From Caryophanales bacterium UBA3668 (lineage in GTDB: Bacteria; Bacillota_I; Bacilli_A; RFN20; CAG-826), in contig DFJP01000100.1 of the NCBI GenBank assembly GCA_002373085.1, forward strand, positions 1-17,483: 17,483 nt of DNA. The letters run 5' to 3'. Positions 7,851-14,046 of this stretch are shown here, one piece after another. The notes under the pieces are model-generated. The model ran no database searches and had not been told where the DNA came from. It saw nothing but the letters and a program-made list of their open reading frames with translations. The position numbers and the translations under genes were made by a program. Each line of letters begins with the position of its first letter. The first letter of the stretch is position 1.

Positions 7851-7870
7851 ATATCCAAATATTTGGATAT
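7851..7870. promoter_or_regulatory. Perfect 20-bp palindrome in the tetR/ATP-grasp divergent region
   Basis: ATATCCAAATATTTGGATAT is identical to its reverse complement over 20 bases. It ends nine bases before the putative -35 of the ATP-grasp operon and lies upstream of the tetR promoter region. It is a strong candidate operator for TetR or another dimeric regulator acting on the divergent units. Confidence 0.55.
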
Positions 7871-7879
7871 TTTTAATAT

Positions 7880-7908
7880 TTAACATGAAATGATATTTAA
7901 TATAAAAT
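7880..7908 (+). promoter_or_regulatory. Promoter of the ATP-grasp operon, near-leaderless
   Basis: TTAACA (7880-7885), 17-nt spacer, TAAAAT (7903-7908), then only eight bases to the ATG at 7917. The predicted transcript starts at or within about three bases of the start codon. No Shine-Dalgarno is placed to be used. Confidence 0.6.
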
Positions 7909-7916
7909 ATTAGGGT

Positions 7917-9200
7917 ATGAAAAATTTTGTTTTGATATCACCTAATTTCCCAGAAACTTATTACCAATTCGCAGTAGCGCTTAAAAACGTTGGCTTTAGA
8001 GTGCTCGGAATTGGTGATCAACCATATGATGAATTACGCCCAGAATTAAAAGAAGCACTTCATGAATATTACAAGGTCAATGTCCTTGATAACTTCGATG
8101 AAGAGAAAGCTGCTGTGGGTTATTTTGAAAGAAAATATGGCCACATTGATTATATTGAAAGCAATAATGAATATTGGCTTAGAAAAGATTCTATTTTAAG
8201 AGATTTATTCTGGGTTGATACTGGTTTAAGAGAACATGAGTTAGACAACTATCAAAGAAAATCACTCATGAAAAAAGCTTTTGAAAAAGCAGGAGCAAAA
8301 GTTGCTCCATACATCTTAGTTAATGATTTTGAATCTCTAGAAAAATTCGCTAAAGAAAATGGCTATCCACTATTTGTAAAACCTGATATTGGTGTTGGTG
8401 CTGAAGAAAGCTTCAAAATTACAAATTATGATGAATTATGCTCTTTCTACAATAAAAAACCACAAAATGTTCAATATATTTGCGAAAGATTTGTCTCTGG
8501 AGACATAGTTACATTTGATGGAATTGCAGATTGGAATAGTAACGTTGTTTTTATGGCCTCACTAGAATGTCCACCATCAATTAGTGATGTTCTTATTTCC
8601 GGATCAGAGTTCTTCTATTACAGCAATCCGTTTATTGATCCTAAATTTGAAAAGATTGGTAGAGACACTGTTAAAGCTTTTGGTTTAAAAAAGAGATGTT
8701 TCCACATCGAATACTTTAGGGTTAACAAAAAGATTGAAGGATTTGCAGACGTTGGAGATATCGTTGGATTAGAGGTTAACATTCGTACACCTGGAGGATA
8801 CACTCCTGACATGCATAATTACGCGAATTCCGTGAACATGTATCAAATATATGCGGATGTGATGGCAGACTTAAATCCTACACCTGTTTGTTCGCCTAAA
8901 GCGTACTGTGCAACTAGTAGTAGAAGAGACAATGTTCAATATTTCTATTCCGATGAAGATATTAAAAGAACCTTTGCTAAAGAGTTAGTGGGAGCAGGTA
9001 GATATCCAAAGGTCCTCTCTGGAGTTATGGGTGATAGTTTCTATATGGCAAAGTTTAATTCAGTTAAAGAAATTGAGGTCTTCCACCAATACGTTAATCG
9101 TAAAAATGTATCTAGTAACCATTCAAAGGGAAAATCAGCAACAATGTTTGAAAAAGATAGCAATGAACCAATTTGCGATAGGCATATTGATGGAGCGTAG
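7917..9200 (+). CDS. ATP-grasp ligase (carboxylate-amine ligase type), substrate unknown
   Basis: A 427-residue soluble enzyme of the ATP-grasp superfamily, which joins a carboxylate to an amine or thiol through an acyl-phosphate. The N-terminal Rossmann-like pre-ATP-grasp domain is about residues 1-110. The ATP-grasp core follows: MKKAFEKAGAKVAPY (118-132), ATP-binding Lys155 in PLFVKPDIGVGA (151-162), a hinge region near CERFVSG (189-195) and metal-ligand motif EVNIRTPGG with Glu286, Asn288 and Arg290. About 100 further residues form a C-terminal extension. The catalytic motifs look intact. It resembles proteins labelled biotin carboxylase-like, but biotin carboxylase itself would have its own conserved motifs and a BCCP partner, neither seen here. 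It is the first gene of a four-gene operon whose third gene is a second ATP-grasp ligase. The downstream GrpB-like gene starts two bases after its stop. Confidence 0.85.
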   Translation: MKNFVLISPNFPETYYQFAVALKNVGFRVLGIGDQPYDELRPELKEALHEYYKVNVLDNFDEEKAAVGYFERKYGHIDYIESNNEYWLRKDSILRDLFWVDTGLREHELDNYQRKSLMKKAFEKAGAKVAPYILVNDFESLEKFAKENGYPLFVKPDIGVGAEESFKITNYDELCSFYNKKPQNVQYICERFVSGDIVTFDGIADWNSNVVFMASLECPPSISDVLISGSEFFYYSNPFIDPKFEKIGRDTVKAFGLKKRCFHIEYFRVNKKIEGFADVGDIVGLEVNIRTPGGYTPDMHNYANSVNMYQIYADVMADLNPTPVCSPKAYCATSSRRDNVQYFYSDEDIKRTFAKELVGAGRYPKVLSGVMGDSFYMAKFNSVKEIEVFHQYVNRKNVSSNHSKGKSATMFEKDSNEPICDRHIDGA

Positions 9201-9202
9201 TC

Positions 9203-9709
9203 ATGGAAATATTTGAATATAAACCACAACAATGGGAACAAGCTTTTGCCTCTGAAAGAGACAATCTCCTTTTCAATTTGCCACAGTTCAAATTCAATGT
9301 TGAACATATTGGTGCGACTTCTATTAATAACTGTCGTTCTTTTAGAAATGTTGATATTCTTTTATCCACCAAAAACTTTGTTGACTCATCAACAATTGCG
9401 ATGATGTTAGAATCAAAAGACTATAAAAGACTTCCTGAATTATCCACTATTGACTGTATTGTGTTAGTTAAAAAGAGTAAAGTATACGGATGTGGCATTA
9501 CTTTACGAGTAATGGAATATGCATCTTTAACATATAGACGCTTCTTAGCGTTTAAAACTCTCTTAAGAGAAAGCTACGCAAGAGTGCAAAAATATAATGA
9601 ATTTAGAAAGACTTTATTTACTAGAGTAAATCACGACATTAAAAAGTATAACGAAGGAAAAATTAATTATATTAATAATCTCCTTGAAGAAAACTACAAA
9701 TTTGAATAA
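9203..9709 (+). CDS. GrpB-like (UPF0157) nucleotidyltransferase-fold protein, divergent
   Basis: A 168-residue soluble protein that I assign to the GrpB/UPF0157 family, whose fold is that of polymerase-beta-type nucleotidyltransferases. Length and order match: an N-terminal MEIFEYKPQQWEQAFASER segment, then VEHIGATSI (33-41) matching the family EHIGSTS motif, then NVDILLS (49-55) with Asp51 at the conserved acidic position. The C-terminal half is charged and helical, with TYRRFLAFKTLLRES and YNEFRKTLF resembling the family region of FRDYLRxHPE and YxxLK. The usual Lys-Pro before the Asp and a later His-x-His motif are not visible, so activity may be altered or lost. GGAG lies about eight bases before the ATG. 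It is sandwiched between two ATP-grasp ligases with gaps of 2 and 3 nt, so co-translation is likely. Confidence 0.65.
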   Translation: MEIFEYKPQQWEQAFASERDNLLFNLPQFKFNVEHIGATSINNCRSFRNVDILLSTKNFVDSSTIAMMLESKDYKRLPELSTIDCIVLVKKSKVYGCGITLRVMEYASLTYRRFLAFKTLLRESYARVQKYNEFRKTLFTRVNHDIKKYNEGKINYINNLLEENYKFE

Positions 9710-9712
9710 CTA

Positions 9713-10588
9713 ATGAACGGAATTATTATTACTAACCAAGACATAGGGCATAACGCTTACAAAATAAAAAGATTTACCGAGGAAGGGAATAAACTCGGTA
9801 TTTCTTTGACTCATCTAGTTAACGATGGCTCTTTAGCGGTCCTAAAAGATCACAAAGCAGTAGTCAAAATTCCTAAATGTGATTTTGTGATTTATTTAGA
9901 TAAAGATATCTATTTAGCAAGAATCTTAGAGAAGGCTGGATATCGCTTATTTAATAAAGCAGATTTCATCAAAATGTGTGATGACAAAATGCTCACAAAT
10001 ATCATGTGTAGTGACCTAGATATCAATATGCCTAAAACTATTGCAGGACCTCTCTTTTATTCCCCTAAACTTGTAGGAAGTAACCTAAAATTCCTTGATA
10101 CCGTTATTGAAGAGCTTGGTTTACCACTTGTTTTTAAGAAGGTTTATGGCTCTTTAGGAACAGGTGTTTATCTATGTAACACCAAGGAAGAATTAGTGAG
10201 TCTATACACCGAAAACTGTCGTCAACCAATTCAGTTCCAAGAATATATTGCGTCAAGTTATGGAAAGTCATTACGTGTCCTTATTGTTGATGGAAAGATT
10301 GTCGGAGCGTTCCAAAGATATAACGAAAGTGATTTTAGAAGTAACTTCGGTCAAACTGCCTCTAGTAGAGAATTTCCGTTAACAGACAAATATTTAGAGA
10401 CTGCAGAAAAAATCGCGAAAGCATTTGATATCGAATACGCGGGTCTTGATCTCCTATTTGGTGAAAATAATGAACCAATATTATGTGAGATTAACTCCAA
10501 TGCCTTCTTTGAAGAGTTTGAAAAAACAACAAAGATTAATGTTGCTAAACTCTTCATGGAAATGATTAAAAGAAAAATGAGCAAATAA
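9713..10588 (+). CDS. RimK-like ATP-grasp ligase, substrate unknown
   Basis: A 291-residue cytoplasmic ligase of the RimK/glutamate-ligase branch of ATP-grasp enzymes, which form amide (often amino acid) bonds. Visible landmarks are GYRLFNKADFIKMCDDKMLT (76-95) with Lys92, and VFKKVYGSLGTGVYL (140-154) with ATP-binding Lys142/143 and the glycine-rich loop. Others are the hinge FQEYI (175-179), LRVLIVDGKIVGAFQR (187-202), GLDLL with Asp246 and CEINSNAFF (258-266) with metal ligands Glu259 and Asn261. All core motifs are present. The family includes RimK, MptN and lysine- or glutamate-adding enzymes; nothing here fixes the substrate. It starts three bases after the GrpB-like stop and has no clear Shine-Dalgarno, which suggests coupling. 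The pairing with the first ATP-grasp gene suggests two consecutive ligations in one pathway (inference). Confidence 0.85.
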   Translation: MNGIIITNQDIGHNAYKIKRFTEEGNKLGISLTHLVNDGSLAVLKDHKAVVKIPKCDFVIYLDKDIYLARILEKAGYRLFNKADFIKMCDDKMLTNIMCSDLDINMPKTIAGPLFYSPKLVGSNLKFLDTVIEELGLPLVFKKVYGSLGTGVYLCNTKEELVSLYTENCRQPIQFQEYIASSYGKSLRVLIVDGKIVGAFQRYNESDFRSNFGQTASSREFPLTDKYLETAEKIAKAFDIEYAGLDLLFGENNEPILCEINSNAFFEEFEKTTKINVAKLFMEMIKRKMSK

Positions 10589-10589
10589 T

Positions 10590-11513
10590 ATGAACAAGAA
10601 TAAACAAAGATTTGAACACCACTCCAAAGACTATTCAGGAATAAGAGAATTTCCAGTTAGGAAAGACTCTGAACTTTTAGAATTTCTTTTAGAAACTTTA
10701 AAAGGACAATCTCGTAACTCCGTGAAGTCATTATTAACCAATCATCGTGTCAGTGTTGATGGAGCGCCTATCTCTCAATATAACTTTAAGTTATATAAAG
10801 GTGACACAGTTATCATTTCTAAGACTCCAATCAGAAAGAAAACTAGAAGTAATCTTCCTATCATTTTTGAAAATGATGAAATGATTGTTATTAATAAACC
10901 TAGTGGTCTGCTCTCTATCGCTAGCGATAAAGAAAAAGGTGCGACTGCATATCGTATGTTAACAGATTATGTTCAACAAAAAGACAAACATAACCGTATC
11001 TTTGTTGTTCATAGAATCGACGAAGACACCTCTGGAGTTTTGATGGTGGCTAAAAATCAAAAACTACAAGAAGCTCTTCAAGATAAATGGAATGACTTAG
11101 TGAAATCACGTGGATATATCGCTATCGTTGATGGAATCTTAGAACAAAAAAGTGGCACTATTAAGTCCTACTTAAAAAAGAATAGCCAAAACATGATGTA
11201 TTCATCAAAAAAACCGGGTGATGGACAATTATCAATTACCCATTACAAAGTAATCGCAGAGAATGGTAACTACTCCTTATTAGATGTCCATATTGATTCT
11301 GGTAGAAAAAATCAAATCCGTGTTCATATGGGTGATATTGGTCATAATATCATCGGTGATGATAAATATGGAAATCCTACTAACCCAATCAAAAGGCTTG
11401 GTCTTCATGCCTATGAATTAGAGTTAGTTCATCCACTAACGGGAAAAACAATGAAATTCACTGCTCCTACACCTAAAGAATTTTTCACTCTTTTCCCAAA
11501 CGTGAAAAAATAA
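10590..11513 (+). CDS. RluA/RluD-family pseudouridine synthase with S4 domain
   Basis: A 307-residue enzyme converting specific uridines in rRNA or tRNA to pseudouridine. An N-terminal S4 RNA-binding domain is at about 22-78 (LLEFLLETL, SRNSVKSLLTNHRVSVDG, GDTVII). The catalytic domain begins with IVINKPSGLLS (99-109). The signature HRIDEDTSGVLMVAK (141-155) contains catalytic Asp144. SGRKNQIRVHM (237-247) and the C-terminal LGLHAYELELVHP complete the family pattern. The target site cannot be told from sequence. It starts one base after the RimK-like stop with no visible Shine-Dalgarno, so it depends on upstream translation. It may be a housekeeping passenger at the end of the operon, since S4/RluA genes often sit in unrelated operons. 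Confidence 0.92.
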   Translation: MNKNKQRFEHHSKDYSGIREFPVRKDSELLEFLLETLKGQSRNSVKSLLTNHRVSVDGAPISQYNFKLYKGDTVIISKTPIRKKTRSNLPIIFENDEMIVINKPSGLLSIASDKEKGATAYRMLTDYVQQKDKHNRIFVVHRIDEDTSGVLMVAKNQKLQEALQDKWNDLVKSRGYIAIVDGILEQKSGTIKSYLKKNSQNMMYSSKKPGDGQLSITHYKVIAENGNYSLLDVHIDSGRKNQIRVHMGDIGHNIIGDDKYGNPTNPIKRLGLHAYELELVHPLTGKTMKFTAPTPKEFFTLFPNVKK

Positions 11514-11526
11514 TCAGATATTTTTT
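11505..11526 (+). terminator. Weak AT-only hairpin after the pseudouridine synthase gene
   Basis: AAAAAATA (11505-11512) pairs with TATTTTTT (11519-11526) around a six-base loop, and the stop codon lies inside it. With no GC pairs it is at best a weak terminator. It is the only candidate between this operon and the next promoter. Confidence 0.3.
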
Positions 11527-11529
11527 GTT

Positions 11530-11557
11530 TTGATAAACAAGCCCCTAAAAGTATAAT
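11530..11557 (+). promoter_or_regulatory. Promoter of the DUF1538-PII operon, near-leaderless
   Basis: TTGATA (11530-11535), 16-nt spacer and perfect TATAAT (11552-11557), then nine bases to the ATG at 11567. No Shine-Dalgarno lies before either of the two adjacent ATG codons (11567 and 11570). The transcript is predicted to begin at or just before the start codon. Confidence 0.7.
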
Positions 11558-11566
11558 CAATGTAGT

Positions 11567-13153
11567 ATGATGACGAACAAATACTTTAAATCATTTTTGA
11601 ATAGTGCAATTTCAATTTTGCCAATTGTGGCAATTGTTTTTGCTCTTTCTTTATCTGGTTTTGCTCCGATTAATAACAATGACTATGTCATGTTATCTAT
11701 TGGTGCAACCATCATGATTTCTGGTTTGTCATTCTTCCAAATTGGCGCTCAAAATAGCTTAATTCGAGTTGGCGAATATATGGGTGCTTCTTTATCTAAG
11801 CAAAAGCGATTAATTGTCGTTATTATTTTTGCTTTCCTATTAGGAGCGTTAGTAACATGCGCTGAACCAAGTATCTTAATTATGTCTAAACAAGCTGGTT
11901 TAAACCCAATCTTGTTGATTGGTGCAATTGCAGCTGGAGTAGGCATCTTTGTTGTTATTGGTATTCTTAGAATTATCTTTAGAAAATCACTCAATGTTTG
12001 GTATTTAGCCTTCTACCTACTTGTTTTTATGCTTATTTGCTTACTACAAGTTGATGAAGCTAACCACGCTTTCTTACCGTTTATCTTTGATGCAGGTGGG
12101 ATCACTACTGGCAGCGCAACTGTTCCATTTATCTTAGCTCTTGGCGCTGGAGTTGCTATGACTCGTGGTGGTAATAAATCAAAAGATAGTTCCTTCGGTT
12201 TAGTTGGTTTAGCCTCTATTGGTCCTATTCTAACGATGGTCATTTTGATTTTAATTAACTCTTCTGGATTCCATGAATATACAGTTCCAGAAGCTGCTTC
12301 CCCTGATTTATCTTTAACGGTTGATTGGGGTTATATTGGATCTAAGTTCTTAGATGCTTTATTACCTAAAGCAAATTATTCAAGCATGGGATCAATGGTT
12401 GAAGTTGCTATGGCTCTTTCCCCAATTTTAGTTATCTTCTTCATTTATGAAGCAATTTATATCAAGTTATCAGCGAAAAAAGTCCTTTCATTATTAAACG
12501 GATTCCTTGTTTCATTTATTGGTTTAACTTTATTCTTAACTGCAGTTGGTTCTACGATGTCTCCAATTGGATTAAAGGTTGGACAAGAACTCGCTAACGA
12601 ACCAGATTGGTTAGTTATCATTATTGCTTTCGTTATTGGTGCGGTCACTATCTTATGTGAACCTGCAGTCCATGTTTTAACAACTCAAATTGAAGATATG
12701 TCTAGTGGCCAACTTAAAAAGGGAACTGTACTCATCACTCTTTCTATCGGTGTTGGTGCCGCTATCTGTTTATCAGTTATTAGAGCAATCTTCAAATTCT
12801 CAATTATGTGGTACATCATCCCTGGATATTTAATTTCATTAACAATGATGTTCTTTGTTCCAGATTTATATACAGCAATTGCCTTTGACTCTGGTGGAAC
12901 AGCCTCTGGTCCAATGGCGGTAAGCTTTGTTTTACCTTTGGTAATCGGTTTATTCTCTTCCAAAAACGGTATTACACACGGAGTAGAATTCTATGATTCT
13001 GCTTTTGGTGTTGTTTCTATGGTGGCTTTAACTCCTATTATGGCAATTCAACTATTAGGCTTAGCGAATAAGTTCCAGACTATCCATGCCTTACATGTTG
13101 TCAGAGATCAAATCCACGATGTTCGTAATAACGAAATTATCCATTTCAATTAA
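11567..13153 (+). CDS. DUF1538-family integral membrane protein, putative transporter
   Basis: A 528-residue polytopic membrane protein with about twelve hydrophobic segments that I recognise as the DUF1538 family; its substrate is not established. The protein is an internal duplication. CAEPSILIMSKQAG (98-111) in the first half matches CEPAVHVLTTQIE (364-376) in the second. FDAGGITTGSATVPFILALG (174-193) matches FDSGGTASGPMAVSFVLPLV (440-459), and SFGLVGLASIGPI (209-221) matches AFGVVSMVALTPI (479-491). Repeated acidic Glu-Pro and Asp-x-Gly-Gly motifs inside membrane segments suggest an ion or substrate path formed by two pseudo-symmetric halves (inference). It is followed directly by two PII-like genes, an arrangement expected of a transporter controlled by PII binding. 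Either of two adjacent ATG codons could start it. Confidence 0.85.
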   Translation: MMTNKYFKSFLNSAISILPIVAIVFALSLSGFAPINNNDYVMLSIGATIMISGLSFFQIGAQNSLIRVGEYMGASLSKQKRLIVVIIFAFLLGALVTCAEPSILIMSKQAGLNPILLIGAIAAGVGIFVVIGILRIIFRKSLNVWYLAFYLLVFMLICLLQVDEANHAFLPFIFDAGGITTGSATVPFILALGAGVAMTRGGNKSKDSSFGLVGLASIGPILTMVILILINSSGFHEYTVPEAASPDLSLTVDWGYIGSKFLDALLPKANYSSMGSMVEVAMALSPILVIFFIYEAIYIKLSAKKVLSLLNGFLVSFIGLTLFLTAVGSTMSPIGLKVGQELANEPDWLVIIIAFVIGAVTILCEPAVHVLTTQIEDMSSGQLKKGTVLITLSIGVGAAICLSVIRAIFKFSIMWYIIPGYLISLTMMFFVPDLYTAIAFDSGGTASGPMAVSFVLPLVIGLFSSKNGITHGVEFYDSAFGVVSMVALTPIMAIQLLGLANKFQTIHALHVVRDQIHDVRNNEIIHFN

Positions 13154-13169
13154 GGTGTAAAATATATCT

Positions 13170-13640
13170 ATGGCGGAAAAAGAAAAGAAAGTAGTTACAA
13201 AAACTAAACCTGCTCCAAAAAAGCCTACTAAAGCAGCTAAAAAGGAGAAAAAGGAAGTTGCTTCTATAGAAGAACAACGTCCTGCTTTTGAAACGCGTGA
13301 CGATATTAAAAGATTAGTGTTATACACAGTTATTGTTCCACGTGGACAAGGTGACAATATCATGCGTATTTTTAAACTCAATAAGAGTTCCGCTCAATTC
13401 TTAAAATACGGTGAAGGAACAGCGAGTAATGCGATTAGAGATATCTTAGGAAGTGAAGATACTGGAAAAGATATTGTCTACTCCATTGTTAGAGAAGATG
13501 CAGTGCCAGATATCAAAAAAGAATTAGATGTCTACTTCGTAGCAAGTAAGAATAATCGTGGTATTGCGTATACAATTAGATTAACTAGTGTTATGGGAGT
13601 TAAGATTTATAAATTCTTAACCCAAACTGTAAGGGGGTAA
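13170..13640 (+). CDS. PII-like regulatory protein with Lys/Ala/Pro-rich N-terminal tail
   Basis: A 156-residue soluble protein. Residues from about 47 on (IKRLVLYTVIVPRGQGDNIMRIF) have the beta-alpha-beta ferredoxin-like pattern of PII-type signalling proteins. SAQFLKYGEGTASNAIRDIL occupies the position of the T-loop, and SIVREDAVPDIKKELDVYF follows. PII proteins form trimers that bind nucleotides and plug or release membrane transporters. The match is weaker than that of the next gene, and the T-loop region differs. The first 35 residues are a basic low-complexity tail (KTKPAPKKPTKAAKKEKKE), not part of the usual PII fold. It starts 16 nt after the DUF1538 stop. AAGGTG is 12 nt upstream, and a TAAAAT six bases before the ATG could be a second promoter. 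It is probably a membrane-transporter regulator working with the next gene product. Confidence 0.75.
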   Translation: MAEKEKKVVTKTKPAPKKPTKAAKKEKKEVASIEEQRPAFETRDDIKRLVLYTVIVPRGQGDNIMRIFKLNKSSAQFLKYGEGTASNAIRDILGSEDTGKDIVYSIVREDAVPDIKKELDVYFVASKNNRGIAYTIRLTSVMGVKIYKFLTQTVRG

Positions 13641-13645
13641 AACTT

Positions 13646-13978
13646 ATGGCAGAAAAAGAAGTCAAAAAAGAAAAATATGAAGTGGTAGTCGTTATTGTTA
13701 ACGAAGGCCACTCAGACAAGGTCATGGACGCGGCTAGAGAAGCAGGCGCTAGAGGTGGCACAATTGCGCACGCTAGAGGAAGCGGAACTAAAGACATTGA
13801 AAAGAAATATGGCATCGTTATTACCCCATCTAAAGAAATGCTTTATATCCTAGTGAATGAAAACATTAGAGATAATGTTATGGCGGCAATTAATAAGGCT
13901 GCGGGATTAGACACTATGGGGCAAGGCATCATTTTCTCTTTGCCAGTTGAAAATGTCTCTGGTTTAAAACTTGATTAA
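13646..13978 (+). CDS. PII family nitrogen-regulator-like protein
   Basis: A 110-residue protein with the standard PII length and order. The first strand is YEVVVVIVNEG (11-21), then the helix HSDKVMDAAREAGARGGTI. AHARGSGTKDIEKKYGIVITPSKEMLYILV (41-70) corresponds to the GTV-x-x-ARG-x-G segment and T-loop region of PII-like proteins. C-terminal MGQGIIFSLPVENVSGL (91-107) matches the C-loop/last strand. PII proteins sense ATP/ADP and sometimes 2-oxoglutarate; here the T-loop is short and the ligand is unknown. No uridylylatable Tyr is evident at the usual T-loop tip. A strong AAGGGGG Shine-Dalgarno lies just before the start, and the gap to the first PII gene is five bases. The two PII-like proteins may form separate trimers or mixed ones. 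The operon ends at the terminator just downstream. Confidence 0.88.
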   Translation: MAEKEVKKEKYEVVVVIVNEGHSDKVMDAAREAGARGGTIAHARGSGTKDIEKKYGIVITPSKEMLYILVNENIRDNVMAAINKAAGLDTMGQGIIFSLPVENVSGLKLD

Positions 13979-13997
13979 TTCGTATAAAACTTGATTA
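13965..13997 (+). repeat. Short direct repeat at the 3' end of the PII gene
   Basis: TAAAACTTGATTA occurs at 13965-13977 (including the stop codon) and again at 13985-13997, a 13-bp exact repeat with 20-bp period. It looks like a small local duplication of the gene end. No function is evident. Confidence 0.7.
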
Positions 13998-14021
13998 GGG
14001 AACTTAGTTGTTCCCTTTTTT
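13998..14021 (+). terminator. Rho-independent terminator of the DUF1538-PII operon
   Basis: GGGAAC (13998-14003) pairs with GTTCCC (14010-14015) around a six-base loop, followed by six T residues (14016-14021). This is a standard terminator placed 20 nt after the last stop. Confidence 0.88.
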
Positions 14022-14032
14022 ATTATACATAG

Positions 14033-14038
14033 TATAAT
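14033..14038 (+). promoter_or_regulatory. -10 box of the endonuclease gene, near-leaderless
   Basis: Perfect TATAAT lies eight bases before the ATG at 14047, with no Shine-Dalgarno between. The best -35 candidate, TTGTTC (14008-14013), lies in the preceding terminator with a long 19-nt spacer, so the -35 is uncertain. Confidence 0.55.
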
Positions 14039-14046
14039 TTAAACGT

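Noticed and set aside
7772..7916. Search for a small precursor-peptide gene beside the two ATP-grasp ligases, as in some RiPP pathways
   Set aside because: No open frame with a plausible start and ribosome binding site was found in this spacer or in the 1-3 nt gaps of the operon.
7917..9200. Assignment of the first ATP-grasp gene as acetyl-CoA carboxylase biotin carboxylase (accC)
   Set aside because: The N-terminal sequence and motif context differ from AccC, and there is no biotin carrier or carboxyltransferase gene nearby.
9041..9372. Minus-strand frames across the ATP-grasp/GrpB junction
   Set aside because: They overlap two recognisable plus-strand genes, have no ribosome binding site and show no family pattern.
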